The position numbers were made by a program, and so were the translations under genes. This document shows, piece by piece, positions 1-7,417 of a stretch of 21,367 bases of DNA. The notes beneath the pieces were generated by a model. It was not told the DNA's origin and did not search any database. It worked only from the letters and a program-made list of their open reading frames with translations. Position 1 is the first letter of the stretch. Each line of letters begins with the position of its first letter. The stretch is taken from assembly GCA_036274055.1 (NCBI GenBank), contig DASUGM010000234.1, positions 1-21,367 of the forward strand, written 5' to 3'. The DNA comes from DASUGM01 sp036274055. GTDB taxonomy: Bacteria; Acidobacteriota; Vicinamibacteria; Vicinamibacterales; SCN-69-37.

Positions 1-43
1 GAACGGTGACGACAGAGCGTTTACTCATGAAAAACAGCCCATT

Positions 44-71
44 TTGACATGCTATACTCGCTGGCTACAAC
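44..71 (+). promoter_or_regulatory. Candidate promoter of the B12 operon
   Basis: Two overlapping readings are possible. An extended -10 (TG at 50-51, one base, then TATACT at 53-58) would start RNA near position 65, just before the riboswitch. Alternatively a perfect TTGACA at 44-49 pairs with TACAAC at 66-71 over a 16-nt spacer. Either one drives the riboswitch-btuB transcript. The exact start is not decidable by eye. Confidence 0.5.
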
Positions 72-74
72 CGA

Positions 75-250
75 CTCGCCCGGCGATGCATACGGAAGTT
101 GGGTGCAAGTCCCACACGGTGTCGCCACTGTAAGCGGGGAGTCGACGCTCACCGCCACTCGCAGCTTGCGAGTGGCCGTCACTGCGAATACCACGCGGGA
201 AGACGCGAGCGCCGGCGACGATCCGCAAGTCAGGATACATGCTCTCCGGG
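75..250 (+). promoter_or_regulatory. Cobalamin (B12) riboswitch
   Basis: The conserved parts of a cobalamin riboswitch appear in order: GGAAG at 94, GGTGCAAGTCCC at about 102-113, GCCACTGTAAGCGGGG at about 125-140, a second CACTGCGAATACC at about 180-192, GCGGGAAGACGCG at about 195-207, and the 3' B12 box GACGATCCGCAAGTCAGGATAC ending near 238. It lies directly upstream of a btuB-type receptor, the classic target. In this family adenosyl- or other cobalamin binding lowers expression of uptake genes. Boundaries are approximate because the distal stems were not folded. Confidence 0.93.
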
Positions 251-262
251 CCCGTCCTTCTG

Positions 263-310
263 CTCACGCCACGCGCGTGAGATCGGCGCGACACACGCCG
301 AGGAGGTCCG
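263..310 (+). promoter_or_regulatory. Riboswitch expression platform and ribosome binding site
   Basis: A GC-rich hairpin (CTCACGC at 263-269 pairing with GCGTGAG at 275-281, five-base loop) lies between the aptamer and the strong ribosome site AGGAGGT at 301-307, three bases before the ATG. No U-tract follows the hairpin, so control of translation start is more likely than transcription termination. The pairing partner that would hide the ribosome site was not identified. Confidence 0.45.
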
Positions 311-2566
311 ATGACCCGTCAGCTGTTTCTTGCTCTCGCTGTCAGTCTTGCGTCTTTGGTCTTGAGTCTTGGGCCGAGCCCTGCGTTCGCGCAATCCGCG
401 GCGGTCACCGGCACGGTCGTCGATCCGCAGGGCGCGGCGGTCGTCCGCGCGATCGTCCGGGCGATCGACGCCAGCGGCAAGGACGTCGCGATCACGTTGA
501 CCGACGCCAACGGCCGCTTCACATTCGCATCGCTTGCCTGCGGCAACTGCAAGGTCGAGGCGTCGCGCACCGGCTTTACGCCGGCCAGCGTGGCGATCGG
601 CAGCGGCGAGATCAAGATCGCGCTCGGCCTCGCGCCGCTGCGTGACGAGATCGTCGTCTCGCCGACGCTCGAGCCGACGCCGGCGAGCCAGACCGGGGCG
701 TCGGTCACGGTGATCACCGCGGCCGACATCGAGCGCCGCGGCACGCCCCTGGTCGCCGACCTGCTGCGCACCACGCCGTCGGCCACGGTCGTGCGCACCG
801 GCATGCCCGGCGGCGTGACGTCGCTGTTCATCCGCGCCGGCGAGAGCGATTACGTCAAGGTGCTGCTCGACGGCATCCCGCTCAACGAGCCCGGCGGCAC
901 GTTCTATTTCGATCGCCTGTCGTCCGATCACCTCGAACAGATCGAGATCGTCCGCGGCGCGCACTCGGCGCTGTTCGGATCGGACGCGATGTCCGGCGTG
1001 ATCCAGCTGGTCAGCAGGCGCGGCGCCGGCACGACGTCGCGGCCGGCGGCGACGTTCGATCTTGCCGGCGGCACCTATGCGACCGTCGACACCGGCGGCT
1101 CGATCTCCGGCCGCCGCAGCGGCTGGGATTACTTCGGCGCCATCGCGCACTTCTCCACCGACAACCGCGTCGAGAACAGCGACTTCGACAACACCACGTT
1201 CTCGGCCAATCTCGGCGGCGCGCTGGGCGCGCACCTGCAACTGCGCGTCATCGGCCGCGTCGAAACCGGCGAAGCCGGATCGCCGGGCACGACCGCGTTC
1301 GGCCCGCCCGACCTCGACGCGCGGTCGGATCGCCGCGACAGCACCTTCGGCGTGCGCCTTGACCACACGCTGACCGCCTTCAGCCAGCGGATGATGTTCT
1401 CAATCGCGACGTCCGATCAGCGATTCGCCAATCAGATCGCCGATCCCCCCTATGTGCCCGAATTCGGCGGCCGCGCCGGCGACTTCCTGAACTTCGATTT
1501 CCCGTTCGCCAGTCACAACAACGTGCAGCGGCCGCGCCTCTCATACCAGGGCGACTGGCACCTGGGCGCGATCGGCGGCATCCGCGGCATCCATCTCCTC
1601 ACCGTAATCGCCGACGCCGATTTCGAACGCGCCGAGCTCGAGAGCCTCGATCCGGCGACGCTGGCGCGCACGCAGCTGATCGAAGCGTCGCGGAACAACG
1701 GCGGCGTCGCCGGGCAGTACGAATGGTCGGTCGGCCGCGCCGCGATCACCGGCGGCCTTCGCTTCGACCACAACGCCAACTTTGGCAGCGAAATCAGCCC
1801 GCGCGTGCTCGCAACTGCCGTCGTCGCCGGCAGCACCGGCAGGATCGGCGACACCCGCGTCCGATTCAGCGCCGGCAAAGGCGTGAAAGAGCCGACGTTG
1901 CTGGAGTCGTTCAGCCCGTCGCCGTTTTTCGAAGGCAACCCGGACCTGCTGCCGGAACGGTCGAGATCGATCGACATCGGCGTCGAGCAGCATCTGGCCG
2001 ACGACCGTGTCCGCGTCGACGCGGTCTATTTCGACACCCGCAACCGCAACCAGATCGCGACGGTGACGACCGACCCGGCCAATTTCTTCGCCCGCTACGC
2101 CAACGTCGGCAACACGCGCGCCCGCGGGCTCGAGCTCACCGCCGACGCGGCGCCGACGTCGAAACTGCGGCTGCGTGGCGGCTACTCGTTCGTCGCTTCG
2201 GAGATCCTCGAAAGCGATCCGATCCCCGGCGGCACGCCGCCGCAGTTCACGCCGGGGCGCTGGGCGTTCCGTCGACCGCGCCACATGGGCAACGTCGAGG
2301 GCATGTGGACCAACGGCCGGTTTTCAGCGTCGCTGCTCGGCACGTTCATCGGCCGCCGCACCGACAGCGACTTCGGCACGTTCACGCCGCCGATTCTGGA
2401 GCTGCCGGCGTACGCGATCTGGCGCGCCGGAGTCCGCTATGCGCTGCCGCGGTACGTTGACCTGACGCTCGACATCGACAACCTCACGAACACCGACTAC
2501 ATGGAGCCGCTGGGCTACCTGACGCTCGAACGCACCGTGCGCGTCGGGGCGCGGGTGAGATTCTGA
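311..2566 (+). CDS. btuB: TonB-dependent outer-membrane receptor, probably cobalamin (BtuB-like)
   Basis: A 751-residue outer-membrane transporter that would import cobalamin using energy from TonB. Residues 1-27 form a signal peptide ending in AFAQ. Residues about 30-110 look like a carboxypeptidase-regulatory-like beta domain. A TonB-box-like stretch (DEIVVSPT) follows, then a plug domain (about 125-240: VTVITAADIERRG, LFIRAGESDYVKVLLDG, IEIVRGAHSALFGSDAMSGVI) and a beta-barrel ending in a terminal Phe, as expected for Bam-assembled barrels. The start is fixed by AGGAGGT three bases upstream. B12 as substrate is inferred from the riboswitch upstream and btuDCF downstream; the barrel alone does not prove it. 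Confidence 0.93.
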   Translation: MTRQLFLALAVSLASLVLSLGPSPAFAQSAAVTGTVVDPQGAAVVRAIVRAIDASGKDVAITLTDANGRFTFASLACGNCKVEASRTGFTPASVAIGSGEIKIALGLAPLRDEIVVSPTLEPTPASQTGASVTVITAADIERRGTPLVADLLRTTPSATVVRTGMPGGVTSLFIRAGESDYVKVLLDGIPLNEPGGTFYFDRLSSDHLEQIEIVRGAHSALFGSDAMSGVIQLVSRRGAGTTSRPAATFDLAGGTYATVDTGGSISGRRSGWDYFGAIAHFSTDNRVENSDFDNTTFSANLGGALGAHLQLRVIGRVETGEAGSPGTTAFGPPDLDARSDRRDSTFGVRLDHTLTAFSQRMMFSIATSDQRFANQIADPPYVPEFGGRAGDFLNFDFPFASHNNVQRPRLSYQGDWHLGAIGGIRGIHLLTVIADADFERAELESLDPATLARTQLIEASRNNGGVAGQYEWSVGRAAITGGLRFDHNANFGSEISPRVLATAVVAGSTGRIGDTRVRFSAGKGVKEPTLLESFSPSPFFEGNPDLLPERSRSIDIGVEQHLADDRVRVDAVYFDTRNRNQIATVTTDPANFFARYANVGNTRARGLELTADAAPTSKLRLRGGYSFVASEILESDPIPGGTPPQFTPGRWAFRRPRHMGNVEGMWTNGRFSASLLGTFIGRRTDSDFGTFTPPILELPAYAIWRAGVRYALPRYVDLTLDIDNLTNTDYMEPLGYLTLERTVRVGARVRF

Positions 2567-2567
2567 C

Positions 2568-2750
2568 CATGCTTAGTGCTTGGTGATTGGTGCTTCATGC
2601 TTGGTGCTGGTGCTCGGTGCCTAGTGCGAGGGTCATCTCGGGACGTCGAGACCGGGATATCTCGGTCGTCGTCCGGTCGAGATCGCGACCGCACTGGGCA
2701 ACAGGCACCAGCATCGAGCATCCAGCACCAGGCATCCAACACTGAGCATG
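2568..2750. repeat. 183-nt foldback element after btuB (TGCTTGGTGCT words)
   Basis: Two 60-nt arms (2568-2627 and 2691-2750) are reverse complements at about 46 of 60 positions with no gaps. Both are built from variants of the words TGCTTGG, TGGTGCT and AGTGC. The 63-nt centre also partly folds on itself (GGTC..ATCTCG..CGAGACCG against CTCGGTC..GGTCGAGAT..GACC). The element starts one base after the btuB stop codon and ends 11 nt before the next gene. It could form one long hairpin in the operon mRNA. It is not a simple intrinsic terminator because no U-tract follows. Confidence 0.85.
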
Positions 2751-2761
2751 CGAGCTCGCGC

Positions 2762-3424
2762 TTGAGAGCGATCGTGTCCTGGAGCGGCGGCAAGGACAGC
2801 TGCCTGGCGCTGATGCGCGCGGCCTCGACCTACGACGTGCGCGCGATGATCACGATGTTCGACGAGGGCGGGACGCGCAGCCGATCGCACGGTCTGCGGC
2901 CGGAGATCGTCGCGGCGCAGGCTGAACGCCTGGGCCTGCGATCGATCGCGGCGTTCTGCTCGTGGGCGACGTATGAGGAGGCGTTCGTCGGCGGGCTCGC
3001 GGGCCTCGCTGATCAGGGGTTCAGCCACATCATCTTCGGCGACATCTTCGAGGACGCGCACCGGGCGTGGACTGAGCGCGTCGCCGCCCGGGCCGGCCTG
3101 ACCGCCGTTCAGCCGCTGTGGAACGAATCGACGGCGGCGCTGACCCGCGAATTCCTCGCCCGCGGCGGCGAGGCGATGTTCGTGACCACGCGCGACGAGT
3201 GGCTGGATCGCGCCTGGCTCGGCCGGCCGTTGACTACGGACGCGATCGACGCGTTCGCGTTCCTCGGCGTCGACGCCGGCGGCGAACGCGGCGAGTATCA
3301 CACCGTGGTCACCAACTGCCCGCTGTTCATTTCGCCGCTGCGGCTCGAGTGCGGTGAAATCGTCGAGCGCGGTGGCTGCTCGGCGATCGATCTACGGCTG
3401 GCGACGCCGGCGGTCGCGCGATGA
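2762..3424 (+). CDS. DUF71/COG2102 PP-loop ATPase (diphthine-ammonia-ligase-like), B12-operon copy 1
   Basis: A 220-residue PP-loop (adenine-nucleotide alpha-hydrolase) ATPase. The ATP-binding loop SGGKDS lies at residues 8-13, FGDIFED is mid-protein, and GERGEYHT (about 174-181) is the C-terminal family signature. The eukaryotic and archaeal relative Dph6 amidates diphthine, but bacteria lack diphthamide. Published comparative genomics predicted a B12-salvage role for bacterial members, which fits this location. The start is taken as TTG at 2762: the frame is open back to an ATG at 2576, but that stretch is the foldback repeat and encodes no recognisable domain. It overlaps btuD by four bases (ATGA). 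Confidence 0.85.
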   Translation: MRAIVSWSGGKDSCLALMRAASTYDVRAMITMFDEGGTRSRSHGLRPEIVAAQAERLGLRSIAAFCSWATYEEAFVGGLAGLADQGFSHIIFGDIFEDAHRAWTERVAARAGLTAVQPLWNESTAALTREFLARGGEAMFVTTRDEWLDRAWLGRPLTTDAIDAFAFLGVDAGGERGEYHTVVTNCPLFISPLRLECGEIVERGGCSAIDLRLATPAVAR

Positions 3425-4224
3425 TTTCGGTCGAGCGGCTCAGCTTCGCCTATCGGACGACGCCGGTCCTGACCGACGTCTCGTTCACGCTCGCCGACCA
3501 CGCACGGGTCGGCATCCTCGGGCCGAACGGCTCCGGCAAGACGACACTGCTCAAGCTGCTGTCGGGCACCCTCGCGCCCAGCGCCGGCCGCGTCCGCCTC
3601 GGCGACGTCGATATCGCCGTGCACACGAAGCGGGACCTCGCCCGGCGGCTCGCGGTGGTGCCGCAGGAAACACGTCTCGCCTTCGACTACACCGCCCTGG
3701 AGATCGTGCTGATGGGCCGGTACCCGCATCTCGGCGCGTTCGAGATCGAAGGGCCGGACGACCTCGCCGCGGCGCATCGAGCCATGGACGCGACCGGCAC
3801 CCTCGACTTTGCCGATCGCGGCTTCGACACCCTCAGCGGCGGCGAAAAGCAGCGCGTGATCATCGCCTCGGCGCTGGCGCAGCTCGACCAGGGCCGAGAA
3901 CCGGCCGCACAACGCACATCACAGCGCGCACCGCGGACGGCGGAGGGCGTACTGCTGCTCGACGAGCCGACCGCGTCGCTCGATTTGAAGTACCAGATCG
4001 AAATTGGCGCGTTGATCGAGCGGCTTCACGACGAACAGGGCGTCAGCATCATCCTGTCGACGCACGATCTGCGTTTTGCCGCGCAGCACTGCTCGGAACT
4101 CGTGCTGTTGTCACGCGGCCGGGTGCTGGCGAGCGGCGCGCCGGCTGAGATCCTGACGCCGGCCCGCGTCGGCGAGCTCTACGATATCGACGCCGCGGCT
4201 GCCGCGCCGCTGGTGGGACGATGA
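3421..4224 (+). CDS. btuD: ABC transporter ATP-binding protein, BtuD/FecE type
   Basis: The cytoplasmic ATPase subunit of the B12 importer, 267 residues. Walker A is GPNGSGKTT at 34-42, the Q-loop VPQE near 80, the signature LSGGEKQR at 138-145, Walker B VLLLDEPT at 177-184, the D-loop SLD just after, and the H-loop His at 215. The segment between signature and Walker B is about a dozen residues longer than in E. coli BtuD and carries an Arg/Gln-rich insert (REPAAQRTSQRAPRT). It starts inside the previous stop (ATGA) and overlaps btuC the same way, so translation is probably coupled. Siderophore import is the main alternative, made unlikely by the riboswitch. Confidence 0.92.
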   Translation: MISVERLSFAYRTTPVLTDVSFTLADHARVGILGPNGSGKTTLLKLLSGTLAPSAGRVRLGDVDIAVHTKRDLARRLAVVPQETRLAFDYTALEIVLMGRYPHLGAFEIEGPDDLAAAHRAMDATGTLDFADRGFDTLSGGEKQRVIIASALAQLDQGREPAAQRTSQRAPRTAEGVLLLDEPTASLDLKYQIEIGALIERLHDEQGVSIILSTHDLRFAAQHCSELVLLSRGRVLASGAPAEILTPARVGELYDIDAAAAAPLVGR

Positions 4225-5216
4225 CCGCGACCCTGCGCCGCGGCCTGCCCGCGGTCGCGCTGACCGGCGCCGCCGCCGTCATCGTCATCCTTGCAGCGCC
4301 GTTCATCGGATCGACGTCGATCTCGCTGGCGCGCGTGTTCAGCACGACCCTGCCGTTTTCCGACAACGTCGACGCGCAGATTTTCTTCCTCGCCCGCCTG
4401 CCGCGCGCCGTCGCGGCGGCCGTGGTTGGCGGCGCGCTCGCCGCGGCCGGCGTGATCCTGCAGGGCCTGCTTCGCAACCCGTTGGCGACGCCGTACACGC
4501 TGGGCGTCTCCACCGGGGCCGCGCTCGGCGCGATGATCGCGATCACCTATGGCGCGATGCTGCCGGCCGGCGGCGTCGCGCTCGCCAGTCTGGTCGGCGC
4601 GTTTGTCGCGGTGCTGGTCGTCTACGCGCTCGCCAGCGCCCGCCACCGCGGTTTGTCGACGACGGTGCTGCTGCTGGCGGGCGTCACGCTGAATGCGTTC
4701 TTCTCGGCGTTGATTCTGTTCGTGCAGTACCTCAGTGACTTCGCGCAAACGTATCGCGCGCTGCGCTGGCTGATGGGCGACCTCGACGTCGCCGGCTACG
4801 GGCCGATCATCTGGGCGCTGCCGTTCATGGGCGCGGCGTTCCTGGCCTTCGCCTGGCTGGCGCGGCCGATGAACCTGCTCAGCCTGGGCGCCGAAGCCGC
4901 CGGGACGCGCGGCCTCGACGTGGTGCGCGCGCAGCGTGTCGCGTTCTTCAGCGCCTCGCTGGCCACCGGCGCGGCGGTCTCGATCGGCGGTCCGATTGGC
5001 TTCGTCGGCATCATCATTCCCCATCTCGTCCGGCTGGTCGTCGGCGCCGACCACCGGCTCGTGCTGCCGGTATCGACGTTCGTCGGCGCCGCGTTCCTCG
5101 TTGCCTGCGACGTGGTCGCGCGCACGGTGTTCGCGCCGATGGAGTTGCCGGTGGGCATTGTGACCGCGCTGATTGGCGGTCCCTTTTTCTTGTGGCTCCT
5201 GCTGAGGAAAACATGA
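4221..5216 (+). CDS. btuC: ABC transporter permease, BtuC/FecCD family
   Basis: The inner-membrane channel subunit, 331 residues, with many hydrophobic segments along its length. Family hallmarks are LPRAVAAAVVGGALAAAGVILQ near residue 55-75, the following RNPLATPYTLGVSTGAALGA stretch, and GPIGFVGIIIPHLVRLVVG near 258-276, the region that contacts the ATPase. Length and motifs match BtuC/FecCD permeases. It works as a dimer with BtuD. Its ATG overlaps the btuD stop by four bases and its TGA overlaps the btuF start by four bases. Confidence 0.94.
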   Translation: MTATLRRGLPAVALTGAAAVIVILAAPFIGSTSISLARVFSTTLPFSDNVDAQIFFLARLPRAVAAAVVGGALAAAGVILQGLLRNPLATPYTLGVSTGAALGAMIAITYGAMLPAGGVALASLVGAFVAVLVVYALASARHRGLSTTVLLLAGVTLNAFFSALILFVQYLSDFAQTYRALRWLMGDLDVAGYGPIIWALPFMGAAFLAFAWLARPMNLLSLGAEAAGTRGLDVVRAQRVAFFSASLATGAAVSIGGPIGFVGIIIPHLVRLVVGADHRLVLPVSTFVGAAFLVACDVVARTVFAPMELPVGIVTALIGGPFFLWLLLRKT

Positions 5217-6184
5217 GGGCAGTCGCCGTCAGGTCTTGGGACTGGAGACTTGGGTCTTGGGGCCTGAGCTGTGTGCTCATGCTGTTGTTTGTTCTTTCTT
5301 TTCTCCAAGCAAGCCCCCAAGACCCAAGTCCCAAGTCCCAAGACCGACGCCCGGTCCGGATCATCTCCCTGATCCCCGCCGTCACCGAGATGCTCTTCGC
5401 CATTGGCGCCGGTCCACAAGTCGTCGGCGTGTCGAGCTACGACACTTACCCGCCCGAGGCGACCACGCTGCCCAAAGTCGGCGCGCTCGTCGATCCTGAT
5501 TTCGAACGGATCCTGACGCTCAAGCCCGACCTGGTCGTCGTTTACGGCACACAGGCGGATCTGATCACCCGGCTCGGACGCGTCAACATCCCGATGTTCA
5601 AGTATCAGCACGCCGGGCTCGCCGACATCACGACGACGATCCGAACGTTGGGCGCGCGCGTCGGCCGGACGAACGACGCCAGCAACCTCGCGGCCACAAT
5701 CGAACGCGGCCTCGAGGCGACGCGCCGTCGTGTCGCCGGACGGCCGCGGCCGAAGACCGCGCTCCTGTTTGGGCGCGAGCCGGGATCGCTGCGCAGCCTC
5801 TTCGCCAGCGGCGGCTACGGCTTCATGCACGACATGCTGGAGACCGCCGGCGGCGCCGACATCTTCGCCGACATGAAGAAGCAGAGCGTGCAGACGTCGG
5901 CGGAAATGCTGCTGGCACGATCGCCGGAGGTCATCATCGAGGTGCACCCCGCCGGCGAGTGGACGCCGGCGCGCATCGCCGCCGAGCGCAAGGTCTGGAA
6001 CGGACTGCCGTCGTTGCCCGCCGTCAAGAGCGATCGCATCTACATCCTTGCCGACGATCGCCTGAACACGCCCGGCCCGAGAGTCGCCGACGCAGTACGT
6101 ATGCTCGCGGACATCCTTCACCCGATCGCGCGATCGCCCGATGCCCTGCCATCGCTCCATCGGCCGATCGCTCATCGCCGATGA
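5213..6184 (+). CDS. btuF: Periplasmic cobalamin-binding protein, BtuF-like
   Basis: The substrate-binding protein that would deliver B12 to BtuCD, 323 residues. After the signal region, residues about 44-310 follow the BtuF/FecB fold: RIISLIPAVTEMLFAIGAG, VGVSSYDTYPPEA, LKPDLVVVYG, and a C-terminal NTPGPRVADAVRMLADILHP helix. The ATG at 5213 overlaps the btuC stop (ATGA); an in-frame ATG at 5192 lies inside btuC and is less likely. The signal peptide is odd: its hydrophobic core (VLMLLFVLSFLQA) is the loop of a DNA inverted repeat whose arms encode SWDWRLGSWG before it and SPQDPSPKSQD after it. The C-terminal tail (SPDALPSLHRPIAHRR) also derives from a small inverted repeat. Confidence 0.9.
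   Translation: MRAVAVRSWDWRLGSWGLSCVLMLLFVLSFLQASPQDPSPKSQDRRPVRIISLIPAVTEMLFAIGAGPQVVGVSSYDTYPPEATTLPKVGALVDPDFERILTLKPDLVVVYGTQADLITRLGRVNIPMFKYQHAGLADITTTIRTLGARVGRTNDASNLAATIERGLEATRRRVAGRPRPKTALLFGREPGSLRSLFASGGYGFMHDMLETAGGADIFADMKKQSVQTSAEMLLARSPEVIIEVHPAGEWTPARIAAERKVWNGLPSLPAVKSDRIYILADDRLNTPGPRVADAVRMLADILHPIARSPDALPSLHRPIAHRR
5232..5345. repeat. Inverted repeat inside the btuF signal-peptide region (CTTGGG words)
   Basis: A 31-nt arm at 5232-5262 (GGTCTTGGGACT..ACTTGGGTCTTGGGG) is the reverse complement of 5315-5345 at 29 of 31 positions, with a 52-nt loop. It begins 15 nt after the btuC stop codon and lies fully within btuF codons. The arms encode the polar flanks and the loop encodes the hydrophobic core of the signal peptide. 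Confidence 0.88.
6130..6171. repeat. Short inverted repeat in the btuF C-terminal tail (GCGATCG/CGATG words)
   Basis: GCGATCGCCCGATG at 6130-6143 is the reverse complement of 6158-6171 at 13 of 14 positions, with a 14-nt loop. More CGATC/CGATG words flank it. It encodes the low-complexity tail of BtuF and ends 10 nt before the next start codon, so it could also fold around that translation start. Confidence 0.6.
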
Positions 6185-6861
6185 TTTTGCTCTCCTGGTC
6201 GTCCGGCAAAGACTCCGCCTGGGCTCTGCATGTGCTGCGCCAATCCGGGCCACTCCCGGTCGGCGCGCTGCTGACGACGTTCAACGACGCCGTCGATCGC
6301 GTCGCGATGCACGCGGTCCGGCGGGAACTGGTCGAGAAACAGGCCGAAGCCGCCGGCCTGCCGTTGTGGCGCGTGCCGATTCCGTCGCCGTGTCCAAACG
6401 AGATCTACGAAGAGCGCATGCGGGAGGCGACCAGCCGCGCCGCGGCCGCCGGCTTCACCCACGTCGCGTTCGGTGATCTGTTCCTCGAAGATGTCCGTCG
6501 CTATCGCGAAGAGCGGCTTGCCGGCACCGGCTTGACGCCGCTGTTTCCGATCTGGGGCCAGCCGACCGACGTGCTCGCCCGTGCCATGCTCGCCGGCGGT
6601 CTCGACGCGATTCTGACCTGCGTCAATCCTGCGGTGCTCGACGGCCGCTTCGCCGGCCGCCACTTCGACGCGGCGCTGCTCGGCGATCTCCCGGCGCGCG
6701 TCGATCCCTGCGGCGAGCGCGGCGAGTTTCACACCTTCTGCTGCGCCGGCCCGATGTTCTCGGCGCCGATTCCGGTGGAAACCGGGATCATCGTCGAACG
6801 CGACGGGTATGTCTTCGCTGATGTTCTTCTTTCCAAGATTCTTGACGTGAAGAAAGTGTAG
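6181..6861 (+). CDS. DUF71/COG2102 PP-loop ATPase, B12-operon copy 2
   Basis: A 226-residue paralogue of the protein encoded at 2762-3424. The PP-loop is SSGKDS at residues 7-12, FGDLFLEDV is mid-protein, and GERGEFHT lies at about 178-185, followed by CCAGPMF. The ATG at 6181 overlaps the btuF stop (ATGA), so an upstream in-frame ATG inside btuF is rejected. The two paralogues differ at many positions, for example Gly versus Ser in the second loop position, and may act on different substrates or as a heteromer; that is inference. The last codons (ILDVKKV) come from a repeat element that begins before the stop. Confidence 0.87.
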   Translation: MILLSWSSGKDSAWALHVLRQSGPLPVGALLTTFNDAVDRVAMHAVRRELVEKQAEAAGLPLWRVPIPSPCPNEIYEERMREATSRAAAAGFTHVAFGDLFLEDVRRYREERLAGTGLTPLFPIWGQPTDVLARAMLAGGLDAILTCVNPAVLDGRFAGRHFDAALLGDLPARVDPCGERGEFHTFCCAGPMFSAPIPVETGIIVERDGYVFADVLLSKILDVKKV

Positions 6862-6924
6862 GAAGTGTAGAAAGTGAAGCCACGCTTTCTACACTAGCTA
6901 CACTCCCTCGACTTCCTACACGTC
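6844..6924. repeat. Inverted repeat over the end of the B12 operon (GAAGTGTAG words)
   Basis: The arms 6844-6879 and 6889-6924 are complementary at about 28 of 36 positions around a 9-nt loop, built from words such as GAAAGTGTAG and its complement. The element begins 18 nt before the stop codon at 6859-6861, so it supplies the C-terminal codons and the stop. As RNA it would be a long hairpin at the operon end and might act as a terminator or 3'-end stabiliser. The strand after the stem reads GAAAAG, without a T-run. Confidence 0.75.
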
Positions 6925-6957
6925 GAAAAGCTATTTACCAAACATTTTGGACTGATC

Positions 6958-6983
6958 AATACTAAACCATATGGTTCAGTATT
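6958..6983. promoter_or_regulatory. Probable ArsR-family operator over the arsR start codon
   Basis: A 26-bp palindrome matches at 12 of 13 pairs. The left half is AATACTAAACCAT and the right half is ATGGTTCAGTATT, with only position 7 of each half unpaired. The core AACCATATGGTT is perfect. The ATG of the regulator gene (6971) is the centre of the dyad, and a -10-like AATACT lies in the left half seven bases before the ATG. Winged-helix ArsR dimers bind such imperfect dyads, so autorepression is the likely role. Confidence 0.8.
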
Positions 6984-7417
6984 TGCCGGCGGCGCTCGAC
7001 GACACGTTCGCGGCGCTGGCGGATGCGACCCGTCGCGCCATCCTCGCTGATCTGGCGCGCGGCGAGCAGTCGGTGACCGCGCTCGCCGAGCCGCATGCGA
7101 TGACGCTGCCGGCGATCGCCAAGCACCTGCGCGTGCTGGTCGACGCCGGGCTGGTCGAAACCAGCAAGACCGGCCGCATCCGCCGCTGCCGCCTGCAGCC
7201 GGCGCCGCTGCGCGATGCCGCCGAGTGGATTGCCTTCTACCGCCGCTTCTGGGACCAGCAGCTCGCCGGTCTCGAGGTCCTGTTGCACCGCCTTCAATCC
7301 GAGGAGCCGCCATGCCCGCCGTCGATCGCACCCCGTCGAAAACCGTCGTCACCATCACGCGCACGTTCGCGGCGCCGCGCGAGCTCGTCTTCCGCGCGTG
7401 CACCGAGGCGCCGCTGA
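6971..7417 (+). CDS. ArsR-family winged-helix transcriptional regulator
   Basis: A 148-residue DNA-binding repressor. The first ~110 residues match the ArsR fold: FAALADATRRAILADLARGEQSVTALAEP, the recognition helix region LPAIAKHLRVLVDAGLVETSKTGRIRRCRL, and a WIAFYRRFWDQQLAGLEVLL helix. No metal-binding Cys cluster is seen. This is the subtype usually paired with SRPBCC/AHSA1 genes, and one follows here. The frame has no stop where ArsR proteins normally end. It runs 106 nt into the next gene and adds an Arg/Ser-rich tail of about 35 residues that looks like out-of-frame coding. Either the overlap is real or a small frameshift has removed the usual stop. Confidence 0.87.
   Translation: MVQYLPAALDDTFAALADATRRAILADLARGEQSVTALAEPHAMTLPAIAKHLRVLVDAGLVETSKTGRIRRCRLQPAPLRDAAEWIAFYRRFWDQQLAGLEVLLHRLQSEEPPCPPSIAPRRKPSSPSRARSRRRASSSSARAPRRR

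Noticed and set aside
2576..2761. ATG at 2576 as start of the first DUF71 gene
   Set aside because: The added residues come entirely from the foldback repeat. The PP-loop family begins with the strand just before SGGKDS, which matches TTG at 2762.
6844..6924. Classical intrinsic terminator after the B12 operon
   Set aside because: The stem is very long and mismatched and no T-run follows on either side, so it is listed as a repeat with possible 3'-end function.
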